Shown here piece after piece: positions 49,472 through 58,772 of a stretch of DNA of 64,000 bases. Source of the stretch: JBKBKC01 sp046294265 (GTDB lineage Bacteria; Pseudomonadota; Alphaproteobacteria; Rhodobacterales; Rhodobacteraceae). The stretch lies in assembly GCA_046294265.1 (NCBI GenBank), contig JBKBKC010000005.1, forward strand, positions 62,001-126,000, read 5' to 3'. The translations under genes were made by a program, and so were the position numbers. Numbering within the stretch: position 1 is the stretch's first letter; each line of letters opens with the position of its first letter. The notes beneath the pieces were generated by a model, which did no database searches, was not told where the DNA came from, and saw only the letters and a program-made list of their open reading frames with translations.

Positions 49472-49750
49472 ATGTATCTCAAACGTGTGGACGGGCCGCG
49501 CCAGATCACGCTGCCGGATGGCAGCACGCTCAGCCGTGCCGATCTTCCCCCTGCCGACACCCGGCGCTGGGTCGCCAGCCGCAAGGCCGTGGTGGTCAAG
49601 GCCGTGGTGCATGGGCTGATCACCCAGTCTGAGGCGCTGGAACGCTATGCGCTGTCGGAGGAGGAATTCATTCTTTGGCGCCGCGCGATCGAGGCGCATG
49701 GGGAAAAGGCGCTGAAAGTGACGGCGATCCAGAAATATCGACAACTCTAA
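49472..49750 (+). CDS. sciP: CtrA inhibitor SciP
   Basis: SciP (DUF1153) is a small helix-turn-helix protein that binds CtrA and blocks transcription of CtrA-dependent genes in alphaproteobacteria. The 92-residue product starts MYLKRVDGPRQITLPDGSTLSRADLPPADTRRWVASRKAVVVKAV, with the recognition region LITQSEALERYALSEEEFILWRRAI. An ATG six codons upstream (49454) is also possible; GAGG lies between the two. The gene lies 95 bases before ctrA, and the gap contains two GTTAAC half-sites, which suggests that both are tied to CtrA control. Confidence 0.92.
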   Translation: MYLKRVDGPRQITLPDGSTLSRADLPPADTRRWVASRKAVVVKAVVHGLITQSEALERYALSEEEFILWRRAIEAHGEKALKVTAIQKYRQL

Positions 49751-49845
49751 GGTGTTTTCATGTCAATCTCTGGCAGAGTAACCGCACGTTAACCATTGCC
49801 CGCCAGTGTCGTTAACGAAGCAGAGCCAAAGCGGAGATTGCCCTG

Positions 49846-50556
<711 letters not shown>

Positions 50557-50629
50557 GGAGCGGGGCCACAGGCTGGACGGCGCCGGGGCCGCAGCCTAAA
50601 CCTGTCAGGACGGCGGGCAGGGGGCGGGC

Positions 50630-52756
50630 ATGACGGTGGAAGGGCGGGCGGTCGAGGCGTTGGACGCAGCGGAGGCGGAGGCGGAGCTGGCGCGCCTTGC
50701 GGCCCTGCTGTCCGAGGCGAACCGCGCGTATCATGCCGAAGATGCCCCGCGCATGACCGACGCGGCATTTGATGCGCTCAAGGCCCGCAATGCCGCCATC
50801 GAGGCGCGTTTCCCGGCGCTGAAACGCCCGGACAGCCCCAGCGACCGCGTGGGTGCGGCCGCTTCCGAGGCCTTCGGAAAGGTCCGTCACCGGCTGCCGA
50901 TGCTGAGCCTCGAGAATGCCTTTGACGGCGCCGATATCACCGATTTCGTGACCCGCGTGCGCGATTACCTGAACCATCCCGGCCCCATCGCCTTTACCGC
51001 AGAGCCCAAGATCGACGGTCTGTCGCTGTCGCTGCGCTATGAGGGCGGCGCGCTGGTGCAGGCGGCCACGCGCGGCGATGGCGAGACGGGCGAGGATGTC
51101 ACCGCCAATGCGCGCACCATCGCCGACATTCCGCAGCGCCTGACCGGCGCGCCGCAGGTGCTGGAGGTCCGGGGCGAGGTCTATATGTCGCATGCCGATT
51201 TCGCGGCCCTGAACGCGCGGGTGGCGGTCGAGGGCGGCAAGACCTTCGCCAACCCCCGCAACGCCGCCGCGGGGTCCTTGCGCCAGCTCGACGCGCGCAT
51301 CACCGCCGCGCGGCCGCTGCGGTTCTTTGCTTATGCCTGGGGGGAGGTGTCCGACCCGCTTGCCGATACCCAGAAGGCTGCCATCGACCGGCTGAAGGCG
51401 CTCGGCTTTGCCACCAACCCGCGCACGGCGCTCTGCGATGGTCCCGAGGCGATGCTGGATCACTACCGCGCCATCGAGGCCGACCGCGCCAGCCTGGGCT
51501 ATGACATCGACGGCGTGGTCTACAAGGTGAACGACCTCGCGCTGCAGCGCCGCCTGGGCTTTCGCTCTTCCACCCCCCGCTGGGCCATCGCGCACAAGTT
51601 TCCCGCCGAACTTGCCTGGACAGTGATAGACGGCATCGACATCCAGGTGGGCCGGACCGGGGCGCTGTCGCCCGTGGCGCGGCTGCGCCCGGTGACGGTT
51701 GGCGGCGTGGTGGTCAGCAACGCCACCCTGCACAACGAGGATTACATCGCCGGGCGCGATGCCAAGGGCAACCCGATCCGCGAAGGACGCGACATCCGCA
51801 TCGGCGACCGGGTTCAGGTGTATCGCGCGGGCGACGTGATCCCGAAAATCGCCGATGTGGACCTGAACCATCGCAGCATCGACGCGCAACCCTATGTCTT
51901 TCCGCACGAATGCCCCGAATGCGCCAGCCCTGCCGTGCGCGAGCCCGGCGATGCCGTGCGCCGCTGCACCGGGGGCCTGATCTGCCCCGCGCAGGCAGTC
52001 GAACGGCTGAGGCATTTCGTCAGCCGGGGGGCGTTTGACATCGAGGGGCTGGGGGCGAAACAGGTCGAGATGTTCTTTCGCGACACAGACCTGCCCGTGA
52101 GAACCCCCGCCGACATCTTTACCCTGGCGGAAAGAGATGCCGCCAACCCCTTGCGCAAGCTGAAAAACCGCACCGGCTTCGGGGACCGCTCCACCGAGAA
52201 CCTCTTTGCCGCGATCGAGGCGCGGCGGGTGATCCCGCTCGACCGGCTGATCTTTTCGCTGGGGATCCGGCATGTGGGCGAGGTGGCCTCCGGCCTCCTT
52301 GCGCGCCACTATGGCACCTGGCCCGCCTTCGAGGCCGCCATAACCGCCGCCGATGACCGCACCGGTCCCGACTGGGCAGGACTTCTGGCCATCGACGGGG
52401 TGGGCGAAACGCTGGCGGGGTCCTTGGTCGCGACCTTTGCCAACCCTGCCGAACGCGGCGCCATCGACGCGCTGGTGGCGCATCTGGACATCCAGCCCGT
52501 CGCCGCCCGCACGCCCGCCTCGAGCCCGGTCGCGGGCCTTACGGTCGTCTTCAGCGGCACCCTGGAAAAGATGACCCGCGCCGAGGCCAAGGCGCGGGCC
52601 GAGGCGCTGGGGGCAAAGGTGGCAGGCTCGGTGAGCGCGAAGACCGATCTGCTGGTGGCGGGCCCCGGGGCCGGGTCCAAGGCGAAAGAGGCCGCGCGTC
52701 TGGGCGTGCGCGTGATCGGTGAGGATGACTGGCTTGCGCTGATCGGCGACGCATGA
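50630..52756 (+). CDS. ligA: NAD-dependent DNA ligase
   Basis: LigA seals nicks in replication and repair using NAD. The 708-residue product has the Ia domain (1-70), the adenylation domain with K127 in EPKIDGLSLS, the OB fold (IDIQVGRTGALSPVARLRPV), the four-Cys zinc finger (CPECASPAVREPGDAVRRC and ICPAQ), helix-hairpin-helix repeats (about 510-620) and a C-terminal BRCT domain (VAGLTVVFSGTLEKMTRAEAKA). The start has a modest ribosome binding site. Its stop overlaps the recG ATG, so both repair genes are coupled. Confidence 0.97.
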   Translation: MTVEGRAVEALDAAEAEAELARLAALLSEANRAYHAEDAPRMTDAAFDALKARNAAIEARFPALKRPDSPSDRVGAAASEAFGKVRHRLPMLSLENAFDGADITDFVTRVRDYLNHPGPIAFTAEPKIDGLSLSLRYEGGALVQAATRGDGETGEDVTANARTIADIPQRLTGAPQVLEVRGEVYMSHADFAALNARVAVEGGKTFANPRNAAAGSLRQLDARITAARPLRFFAYAWGEVSDPLADTQKAAIDRLKALGFATNPRTALCDGPEAMLDHYRAIEADRASLGYDIDGVVYKVNDLALQRRLGFRSSTPRWAIAHKFPAELAWTVIDGIDIQVGRTGALSPVARLRPVTVGGVVVSNATLHNEDYIAGRDAKGNPIREGRDIRIGDRVQVYRAGDVIPKIADVDLNHRSIDAQPYVFPHECPECASPAVREPGDAVRRCTGGLICPAQAVERLRHFVSRGAFDIEGLGAKQVEMFFRDTDLPVRTPADIFTLAERDAANPLRKLKNRTGFGDRSTENLFAAIEARRVIPLDRLIFSLGIRHVGEVASGLLARHYGTWPAFEAAITAADDRTGPDWAGLLAIDGVGETLAGSLVATFANPAERGAIDALVAHLDIQPVAARTPASSPVAGLTVVFSGTLEKMTRAEAKARAEALGAKVAGSVSAKTDLLVAGPGAGSKAKEAARLGVRVIGEDDWLALIGDA

Positions 52757-54837
52757 CGAGGCCGGAACAGCTTTTCCCCCTCTTCGCCGATCTGGAGACA
52801 CTGGAGGGCGTCGGCCCGAAAACCGCCGAGGCCCTCACGGCGCTTGGGATCGCACGGCCAAAGGACCTGCTGTGGCACCTGCCGCAATCCGGCATCGACC
52901 GCGCCCGCCGCGCCTCGGTGCGCGAGGTGGTGCCGCCCGCGACGGTGACGGTGGAGGTGACGGTGGGCGCGCATGTGCCCGCGAAAACCAAGGGCCGCCC
53001 CTATCGCGTGATGGTGCGAGACGAGGCGCTGGAGTTCCAGCTGGTGTTCTTTCACGCCCGCACCGACTGGCTGACCGCGCAACTGCCCACGGGTCAGCGG
53101 CGCGTGGTGTCGGGGAAGGTGGAGCTCTTTGACGGGATCGCGCAGATGGTCCACCCCGACCACATCCTGCGCCCCGAGGATGCGGCCAGCCTGCCGCCCT
53201 ATGAACCCGTCTATCCCTTGGGCGCGGGCCTGACGCAGCGGCAGGTGGCGGGGGCCGCCGTGGCGGCACTGGCCCGCAGCCCCGACCTGCCCGAGTGGAT
53301 CGACCCGGCGCTGAAGGCGCGCGAGGGCTGGCCGGATTGGCGCGCGGCGGTCGTGGCCGCCCACGCGCCGCAATCGGCCGCCGACCTTGCCCCCACCGCC
53401 CCCGCCCGCGCGCGCCTGGCCTATGACGAGCTTTTTGCCCATCAGGTCACGCTGGCGCTCGCCCGCCGTGTGCAGCGGCGCGGCAAGGGGCGGGCGTCGC
53501 AGGGCACAGGGGCCTTGCAGGGCCGCGTGCTGGGCAGCCTGCCCTATGCGCCCACGGGTGCCCAGAGCCGCGCCCTGTCCGAGATTGCCGCCGACATGGC
53601 GGGGCCCTTGCGGATGAGCCGCCTGCTGCAGGGCGATGTGGGGTCGGGCAAGACGCTGGTGGCGTTCCTGGCACTGCTGGTCGCGGTGGAGGCGGGCGGG
53701 CAGGGCGTGCTGATGGCCCCGACCGAGATCCTCGCCCGCCAGCATCTGGAGGGGTTGCAGCCGCTGGCGCAGGCGGCGGGGGTGCGGCTCGATATCCTCA
53801 CGGGCCGCGACAAGGGGGCGGAGCGTGCGGCCAAGCTGGCCGATCTGGCGGCGGGGCGGTTGCAGGTGCTGGTGGGCACCCATGCGGTGTTCCAAAAGGA
53901 TGTGGTGTTCCACGACCTGCGGCTTGCGGTGATCGACGAGCAGCACCGCTTTGGCGTGGCGCAGCGGATGGAACTTGGGGACAAGGGCCCCACGACAGAT
54001 GTGCTGGTGATGACCGCGACCCCCATCCCCCGCAGCCTGGCGCTGGCCACCTATGGCGACATGGACGTGTCGGTGCTGGATGAAAAACCACCCGGCCGCC
54101 AGCCCGTCACCACCGCGCTGGTGTCATCGGCCCGTCTGGATGAGGTTCTGGCCCATCTGGGCCGGGCGCTGGAGGAGGGGCGGCAGGCCTATTGGGTCTG
54201 CCCGCTCGTCGAGGACAGCGAGGTGCTGGATTACGCGAGCGCCGAGGCGCGCTTTGCCGCCCTGCGCGCGGTCTTTGGCGATCAGGTGGGGATGGTGCAC
54301 GGCCAGATGCACCCCACCGACAAGGATGCCGCGATGGCGCGCTTTGTCGCGGGGGTGACGCGCGTGCTGGTGGCGACCACGGTGATCGAGGTGGGGGTGA
54401 ACGTGCCCGCAGCCTCGATCATGGTGGTGGAGCGGGCGGAAACCTTTGGCTTGGCGCAGCTGCACCAGCTGCGCGGGCGGGTGGGGCGCGGGTCGGCGCG
54501 GTCCACCTGCCTTCTGATGTATCAGGCCCCCCTGTCGGAGGCGGCGGAGCGGCGGCTGAAAACCCTGCGCGACACCGAGGACGGGTTCCGCATCGCCGAG
54601 GAAGACCTTGCCATGCGCGGCGCGGGCGACCTGATCGGCACGGCGCAGACGGGCCTGCCACGGTTCCGCGTGGCCGATCTGGAGCGGCAGGCGGGGCTGA
54701 TGGCGGTGGCGCAGACGGATGCGCGCGCCCTGCTGGCGCTGGACCCGGGGTTGGCCGGACCCAGGGGTCAGGCGGTGCGCGCGCTTCTGTGGCTTTTGGA
54801 CCAGGACCGCGCGATCCGCCTGATCGGGGTCGGCTAG
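52753..54837 (+). CDS. recG: ATP-dependent DNA helicase RecG
   Basis: RecG remodels stalled replication forks and Holliday junctions. The 694-residue product has the N-terminal wedge domain (VGPKTAEALTALGIARPKDLLWHLP; OB fold to about 160) and two helicase domains: motif I LLQGDVGSGKTLVA, motif II VIDEQHRFG, motif III MTATPIPRSL, motif VI QLHQLRGRVGRG. The C-terminal TRG region is typical (GFRIAEEDLAMRGAGDLIGTAQTG). It overlaps ligA by four bases. Its stop codon shares bases with the stop of the convergent J-domain gene. Confidence 0.97.
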   Translation: MTRPEQLFPLFADLETLEGVGPKTAEALTALGIARPKDLLWHLPQSGIDRARRASVREVVPPATVTVEVTVGAHVPAKTKGRPYRVMVRDEALEFQLVFFHARTDWLTAQLPTGQRRVVSGKVELFDGIAQMVHPDHILRPEDAASLPPYEPVYPLGAGLTQRQVAGAAVAALARSPDLPEWIDPALKAREGWPDWRAAVVAAHAPQSAADLAPTAPARARLAYDELFAHQVTLALARRVQRRGKGRASQGTGALQGRVLGSLPYAPTGAQSRALSEIAADMAGPLRMSRLLQGDVGSGKTLVAFLALLVAVEAGGQGVLMAPTEILARQHLEGLQPLAQAAGVRLDILTGRDKGAERAAKLADLAAGRLQVLVGTHAVFQKDVVFHDLRLAVIDEQHRFGVAQRMELGDKGPTTDVLVMTATPIPRSLALATYGDMDVSVLDEKPPGRQPVTTALVSSARLDEVLAHLGRALEEGRQAYWVCPLVEDSEVLDYASAEARFAALRAVFGDQVGMVHGQMHPTDKDAAMARFVAGVTRVLVATTVIEVGVNVPAASIMVVERAETFGLAQLHQLRGRVGRGSARSTCLLMYQAPLSEAAERRLKTLRDTEDGFRIAEEDLAMRGAGDLIGTAQTGLPRFRVADLERQAGLMAVAQTDARALLALDPGLAGPRGQAVRALLWLLDQDRAIRLIGVG

Positions 54838-55466
54838 TCGCGGAAGAACCGGCTGTCCTTCAACTGGTCCCAGGCCCAGACAACCTCTTGCAGCCGGTCC
54901 TCGTCGCTGCGGTCCCCGCCGTTCATGTCAGGGTGAAGATCCTTCACCAGGCTCTTGTATTGCTTTCGGATTTCCGTTCGCGTCCAGGTGTCGCGCGCGT
55001 CCAGAATTTCCAATGCCTTGCGCTCTGTGGGGGGCAGCTTGCGGGTGGAGGTGGGGGCGGGGCCGGGGTTCTTGGTGGCCTTGTCGCCCAGGATGCCGAT
55101 GGGATCCTCCACCCCCAGGCGCGACCAGACGCGCCCCTCGTCGGGCCGCTTGCCAAAGGGCTGCGTAGCGCGGCCCCAGACGCGGTCCTTGTCCATGAAG
55201 GCCTGGAACTCCTCGTCGGTGGTGCCCTGAAAGAAGTTCCACTTCAGGTTGTAGTCGCGCACATGGTCCTTGCAGAACCAATAATATTCATCCAGCCGCT
55301 CCGGCGAACGCGGCGCGCGGTATTGTCCCGGCTCCGCGCATCCCGGAAAATCGCAGCCCCGGTTGGCGGTATCAAAGGCCCCGGACATGCCCCTGCGCCC
55401 GGTCTTGCGCCGCTTCTTGTCGGCGGACACGCGCATGTCGAACTCGAAGGGGGGGCGATCTGCCAT
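54834..55466 (-). CDS. J-domain protein with C-terminal DnaJ module
   Basis: This 210-residue protein has a C-terminal J domain (about 150-205: ALEILDARDTWTRTEIRKQYKSLVKDLHPDMNGGDRSDEDRLQEVVWAWDQLK), including the HPD motif that stimulates Hsp70 ATPase. The N-terminal part carries RGCDFPGCAEPGQYRAP and WFCKDHVRDYN, a Cys/His set that may bind zinc. This layout is common in alphaproteobacteria but poorly studied. ATG 55464-55466 follows GGAAAGG. The gene is convergent with recG, with stop codons overlapping. Confidence 0.85.
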   Translation of the reverse strand: MADRPPFEFDMRVSADKKRRKTGRRGMSGAFDTANRGCDFPGCAEPGQYRAPRSPERLDEYYWFCKDHVRDYNLKWNFFQGTTDEEFQAFMDKDRVWGRATQPFGKRPDEGRVWSRLGVEDPIGILGDKATKNPGPAPTSTRKLPPTERKALEILDARDTWTRTEIRKQYKSLVKDLHPDMNGGDRSDEDRLQEVVWAWDQLKDSRFFRD

Positions 55467-55537
55467 CACGGTGCCTTTCCGACTCGGAGGCGAGAGTTTA
55501 GGGGATTGTGCGACGGTTTGAAGGGGGCGAGACGATT

Positions 55538-55789
55538 ATGCGCGCGGAACACGACCTGAGGGCGCGATTGACGGCGGCCTTTGCGCCCGAGCGGCTGGAG
55601 ATCGTGAACGAAAGTCACCTGCACGCGGGCCATGCGGGCGATGACGGCTCGGGCGAAAGCCATTTCCGCGTGACGCTGCGCGCGACGGCGCTCACCTCCC
55701 TCTCCCGCGTCGAACGCCACCGCGCCGTCCACCGCGCCATAGGCGATCTGACCACGCGCATTCACGCGCTGGCCCTCGACCTCGGCTGA
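55538..55789 (+). CDS. BolA-family protein (BolA1-like)
   Basis: This 83-residue protein is of the classic BolA branch: LRARLTAAFAPERLEIVNESHLHAGHAGDDGSGESHFRVTL, with the conserved His pair and variable loop, then LSRVERHRAVHRAIGDLTTRIHALALDL. It pairs with monothiol glutaredoxin or acts as a transcription or iron-signalling factor. ATG 55538 is chosen over GTG 55508 because the fold begins there. It is divergent from the J-domain gene. Confidence 0.9.
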   Translation: MRAEHDLRARLTAAFAPERLEIVNESHLHAGHAGDDGSGESHFRVTLRATALTSLSRVERHRAVHRAIGDLTTRIHALALDLG

Positions 55790-55892
55790 GCCTGCCATTT
55801 CCCGATGGGTCAAGTATCCCCGGGGGGTGCCGCCGTCTCCGCCATCGGTTCGAGGAGGCGGCGGCACGGGGGCAGACAACCCCCCGTCCGCG

Positions 55893-56060
55893 CTATCCAC
55901 CCGGCCCGCCCTTGCCCTTGGGGCGGTCTGCCCGGCACCGGTCCGAACAGTATTTTACCTCGTCCCAGACCTTCGCCCAGGCCTTGCGCCAGGTGAAGGG
56001 GCGCCCGCAGGTGGCACAGGTCTTTTGCGGCAAGTCCGATTTCTTCACCCCGCGCGGCAT
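55893..56060 (-). CDS. DUF2256 zinc-ribbon protein, 55 aa
   Basis: This short protein has two CxxC-type pairs: TCATCGRPFTWRKAW and YCSDRCRADRPK, the DUF2256 pattern, probably a zinc ribbon. ATG 56058-56060 begins one base after the photolyase stop (TGACATG), so it is translated with that gene. DUF2256 domains are found beside or fused to photolyase/cryptochrome genes, which supports a shared role in the light-dependent repair unit, though the mechanism is unknown. Confidence 0.85.
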   Translation of the reverse strand: MPRGVKKSDLPQKTCATCGRPFTWRKAWAKVWDEVKYCSDRCRADRPKGKGGPGG

Positions 56061-56061
56061 G

Positions 56062-57570
56062 TCAGAGGTCCAGCATCAACTGGGTCATCGCCGTCTTGCG
56101 TCGCTTTGGCGCACGGTCGTTCACGAACCGCCCGCTGCCATCGGCGCGGCTCGCATGCCGGGTCACGATCCGCGCCGCGTCAGCCGCAAAGTCACCCTGC
56201 TTTCGCAGGCCCCACACCGCATCGCGCGCCGCGCGGGCGGCCACGGCGGGGTCGATCAGCGGTTCGGGATAGTCCAGTCCCCGCGCCATCGGCCAGCGCC
56301 AGGGCTCTTGCAGGACCGCGTCGGGCACCCCCGCCAGTTCGGGCAGCCAGCGGCGGGTGAAGGCGCCGGTCGGGTCCTGTTCCTGCCCCTGTTTCACGGG
56401 GTTGTAGATGCGGATGGTGTTGATGCCCGTGGTGCCCGACTGCATCTGCACCTGCGGCCAGTGGATACCGGGGTCATAATCCGTGAACAGCCGCGCCAGG
56501 ATCGGCCCCGTCGCCCGCCAGTCAAGCCACAGATGATAGGATGCAAAGGACACCACCATCGCCCGCATCCGGAAGTTGAGCCATCCGGTCGCCGTAAGAT
56601 AGCGCATGCAGGCATCGGCAAAGGGCACCCCCGTTTCGCCTGCAGCCCAGGCGGCCAGGCGCGCGGGGTCGGCGGCGCGGGGGCGCAGCGTTTCGGTCGC
56701 CGGGTGCAAGCAGCGCGTCTCGATCGAGGGCTGATCCTCCAGCTTTTGCGCGAAATGGTCGCGCCAGGCGAGCCGCGACTGGAATGACGACATCGCCCCA
56801 CCCCAGCCGCCACCGGGCCGCTCCGCCGCGCGCGCGCGCGCGGCCTGCTCGACCTCGCGCCCCGACAGTGTTCCCATGGCCAGATGCGGCGAGAGGCGCG
56901 AACAGGCGCGTTCCCCGGTCACGGGCGAGGCCATTCCCGCGCGGTAGCCTTGCCCCCGCGACGTGAGAAACGAATCCAGCAGCACCTGCCCCTGCGCCCG
57001 TCCACCCGGCTGGCGATGCGGGCAGCGATCGTCGGCCAGCCGCAGGGCACGGGGCGAGGGGATCACCCCCGGCTCTACCTCCGGCACGGGGTCGAGGGCC
57101 ACGGGCGCGGGCAGGGCGGGCTGGCTGGCAAAGGCGTCGCGGCGTCCCTGCCAGCCGTCGCGCGTGGGCAGGCGGCGCGTGACGCCGGTTTGGGGCAGCT
57201 CTTCCCACACCACGCCCGCCTCGCGCGCCCAGGCCCCCACGCGGCGGTCGCGGGCATAGGTCCAGAGGTTCCCGGTTTCTTCATGGCTGACAATCCGCGC
57301 GATCCGGTGCTGGCGCACCAGCCGGGCCAGCACCTCCACCGCGTCGCCCACCCGCACCACCAAGGGTGCCCCCGACTCCCCCAACGCCTCGCGCAGGTCG
57401 GTCAGGCTTTCGGCGGCAAAGGCCCATTGGCGGGCCGAGGTGTCGGGAAGCTGCCAGTAGTCCGGTTCCACGATGTAAAGCGGCAGCACCCGCCCCAGAC
57501 CGGCGGCGCGGGTCAGGGCGGGATGGTCGTGGATGCGCAGGTCGCGCTTGAACCAGACGAGAACATTCAT
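56062..57570 (-). CDS. Cryptochrome/deoxyribodipyrimidine photolyase family protein
   Basis: This 502-residue flavoprotein repairs UV-made pyrimidine dimers or senses blue light. The N-terminal antenna domain starts MNVLVWFKRDLRIHDHPALTRA. The C-terminal FAD domain (about 215-480) has SRLSPHLAMGTLS, SFQSRLAWRDHFAQKL, LTATGWLNFRMRAMVVSFASYHLWLDW, YDPGIHWPQVQMQSGTTGINTIRIYNPVKQG and FTRRWLPEL, with the usual Trp chain residues. No four-Cys iron-sulfur set is seen, so it is not the FeS-BCP type. The DUF2256 gene follows directly. Class within the family is uncertain. Confidence 0.9.
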   Translation of the reverse strand: MNVLVWFKRDLRIHDHPALTRAAGLGRVLPLYIVEPDYWQLPDTSARQWAFAAESLTDLREALGESGAPLVVRVGDAVEVLARLVRQHRIARIVSHEETGNLWTYARDRRVGAWAREAGVVWEELPQTGVTRRLPTRDGWQGRRDAFASQPALPAPVALDPVPEVEPGVIPSPRALRLADDRCPHRQPGGRAQGQVLLDSFLTSRGQGYRAGMASPVTGERACSRLSPHLAMGTLSGREVEQAARARAAERPGGGWGGAMSSFQSRLAWRDHFAQKLEDQPSIETRCLHPATETLRPRAADPARLAAWAAGETGVPFADACMRYLTATGWLNFRMRAMVVSFASYHLWLDWRATGPILARLFTDYDPGIHWPQVQMQSGTTGINTIRIYNPVKQGQEQDPTGAFTRRWLPELAGVPDAVLQEPWRWPMARGLDYPEPLIDPAVAARAARDAVWGLRKQGDFAADAARIVTRHASRADGSGRFVNDRAPKRRKTAMTQLMLDL

Positions 57571-57612
57571 GGAACAAGGATGTAGCATGGTGGCGCGATT
57601 CGTAAAGCGCGC

Positions 57613-58077
57613 TCAGGCCCGCTGCCGCGCCGCGGCGACCCAGATCGCCGCCAGCGCCAGCGACAGGACCACGTTCCACGCGGCCATCGACAGGCCCGCC
57701 AGGCTCCAGGCCACTGCGTCGCAGCGCACCGGGGCCCCTACCGCCACGTTGGGGTTCAGCAGGTCCTCCACCGACAGCCCCGCGATGGACCCGGCGGAGC
57801 AGGAGGCCAGCCCCTCCCACCAGCCCCATTCGACGCCCGCGTGATAGGCCCCGATCCCGGCCGTGGCCAGCGCCGCCCCCGCACCGAGGAGCGGGAGCAC
57901 CCGCCCCGGCAGCATCAGCGCCACCAAACCGATCAGCACCGCCGCCAGATGCGGCCAGCGTTGCCAGATGCACAGCACGCAAGGGTGCAGGCCACCGATA
58001 TACTGAAAGGCCAGCGCGCCCAGCAGCAGGGCCGCCGACCCGCCCGCCGCCACCGCGATCATCCGACTACGAGTCAC
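57613..58077 (-). CDS. DsbB-family disulfide bond formation protein
   Basis: This 154-residue inner membrane protein with four helices reoxidises DsbA and passes electrons to quinone. The first redox pair is CVLC (residues 33-36) after a membrane helix, as in DsbB. The second pair is likely the Cys in GLASCSAGS and the Cys in PVRCDAVAW. Translation starts at a GTG overlapping the stop of the upstream YqaA-like gene (GTGA). A dsbA partner is not in the window. Confidence 0.88.
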   Translation of the reverse strand: MTRSRMIAVAAGGSAALLLGALAFQYIGGLHPCVLCIWQRWPHLAAVLIGLVALMLPGRVLPLLGAGAALATAGIGAYHAGVEWGWWEGLASCSAGSIAGLSVEDLLNPNVAVGAPVRCDAVAWSLAGLSMAAWNVVLSLALAAIWVAAARQRA

Positions 58078-58652
58078 AAGAACCTCACCGCCGCAAAGCC
58101 GCCCACCAGCAGGACCATGGCGACAGTGAACATAAGGCCCAGCCGCCGCTCGATGAAATCACGGATCGGTGCGCCGAAGCGCCACAGGAGTGCCGCCACG
58201 ATGAAGAACCGCAGCCCCCGCGCCACCACCGAGGCCGCGATGAACACCGGCAGCGACAGGCCCGTGGACCCTGACAGGATGGTGATGACCTTGTAGGGAA
58301 AGGGGGTCACGCCTGCGATCAGCACGGCCCAGGCGCCCCAGTCGTTGTAGGTGGTGCGGAATGTCTCGAAATTCCCGGTCTTGCCGTAAAATTCAAGCAC
58401 GGGCAGGCCGACGCTCTCGAACAGCACCGCGCCAATCAGATAGCCCAGCATGCCCCCGGCGACCGACGCCGCCGTGGCCACGCCCGCGATGACAAAGGCG
58501 CGGCGCGGTGCGGCCACGATCATCGGGATCATCAGGATGTCGGGCGGTATCGGGAACACCGACGATTCGATGAAGGCCACCAGCGCCAGCCACCAGATCG
58601 CACGGGGATGGGCGGCGAGCGCCAGCGTCCAGTCATACAATCGGCGGATCAT
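58074..58652 (-). CDS. YqaA/DedA-related SNARE-associated-type membrane protein
   Basis: This 192-residue protein has about four to five membrane helices and the VTT/DedA-like pattern: WLALVAFIESSVFPIPPDILMIPMIVAAPRRAFVIAG, GGMLGYLIGAVLFESVG and AGVTPFPYKVITILSGSTGLSLPVFIAASVVARGLRFFIVAALLWRFG. DedA-superfamily proteins act in lipid carrier recycling and envelope homeostasis; this branch is less studied. The start is set at MIRRLYDW; an ATG 13 codons earlier lacks a good ribosome binding site. It is coupled to dsbB. Confidence 0.85.
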   Translation of the reverse strand: MIRRLYDWTLALAAHPRAIWWLALVAFIESSVFPIPPDILMIPMIVAAPRRAFVIAGVATAASVAGGMLGYLIGAVLFESVGLPVLEFYGKTGNFETFRTTYNDWGAWAVLIAGVTPFPYKVITILSGSTGLSLPVFIAASVVARGLRFFIVAALLWRFGAPIRDFIERRLGLMFTVAMVLLVGGFAAVRFL

Positions 58653-58772
58653 TGCGCGCAGGCCCCTCTGGCATTCCGCGCCTTGCATCATGCGGGCAGG
58701 GCAGGGTCAAGCATCGCTTGAGGCGGGGGCGGGCTGCGGGTAGCGTACGCGCAGCATGGTAGGGGGTGGGTG

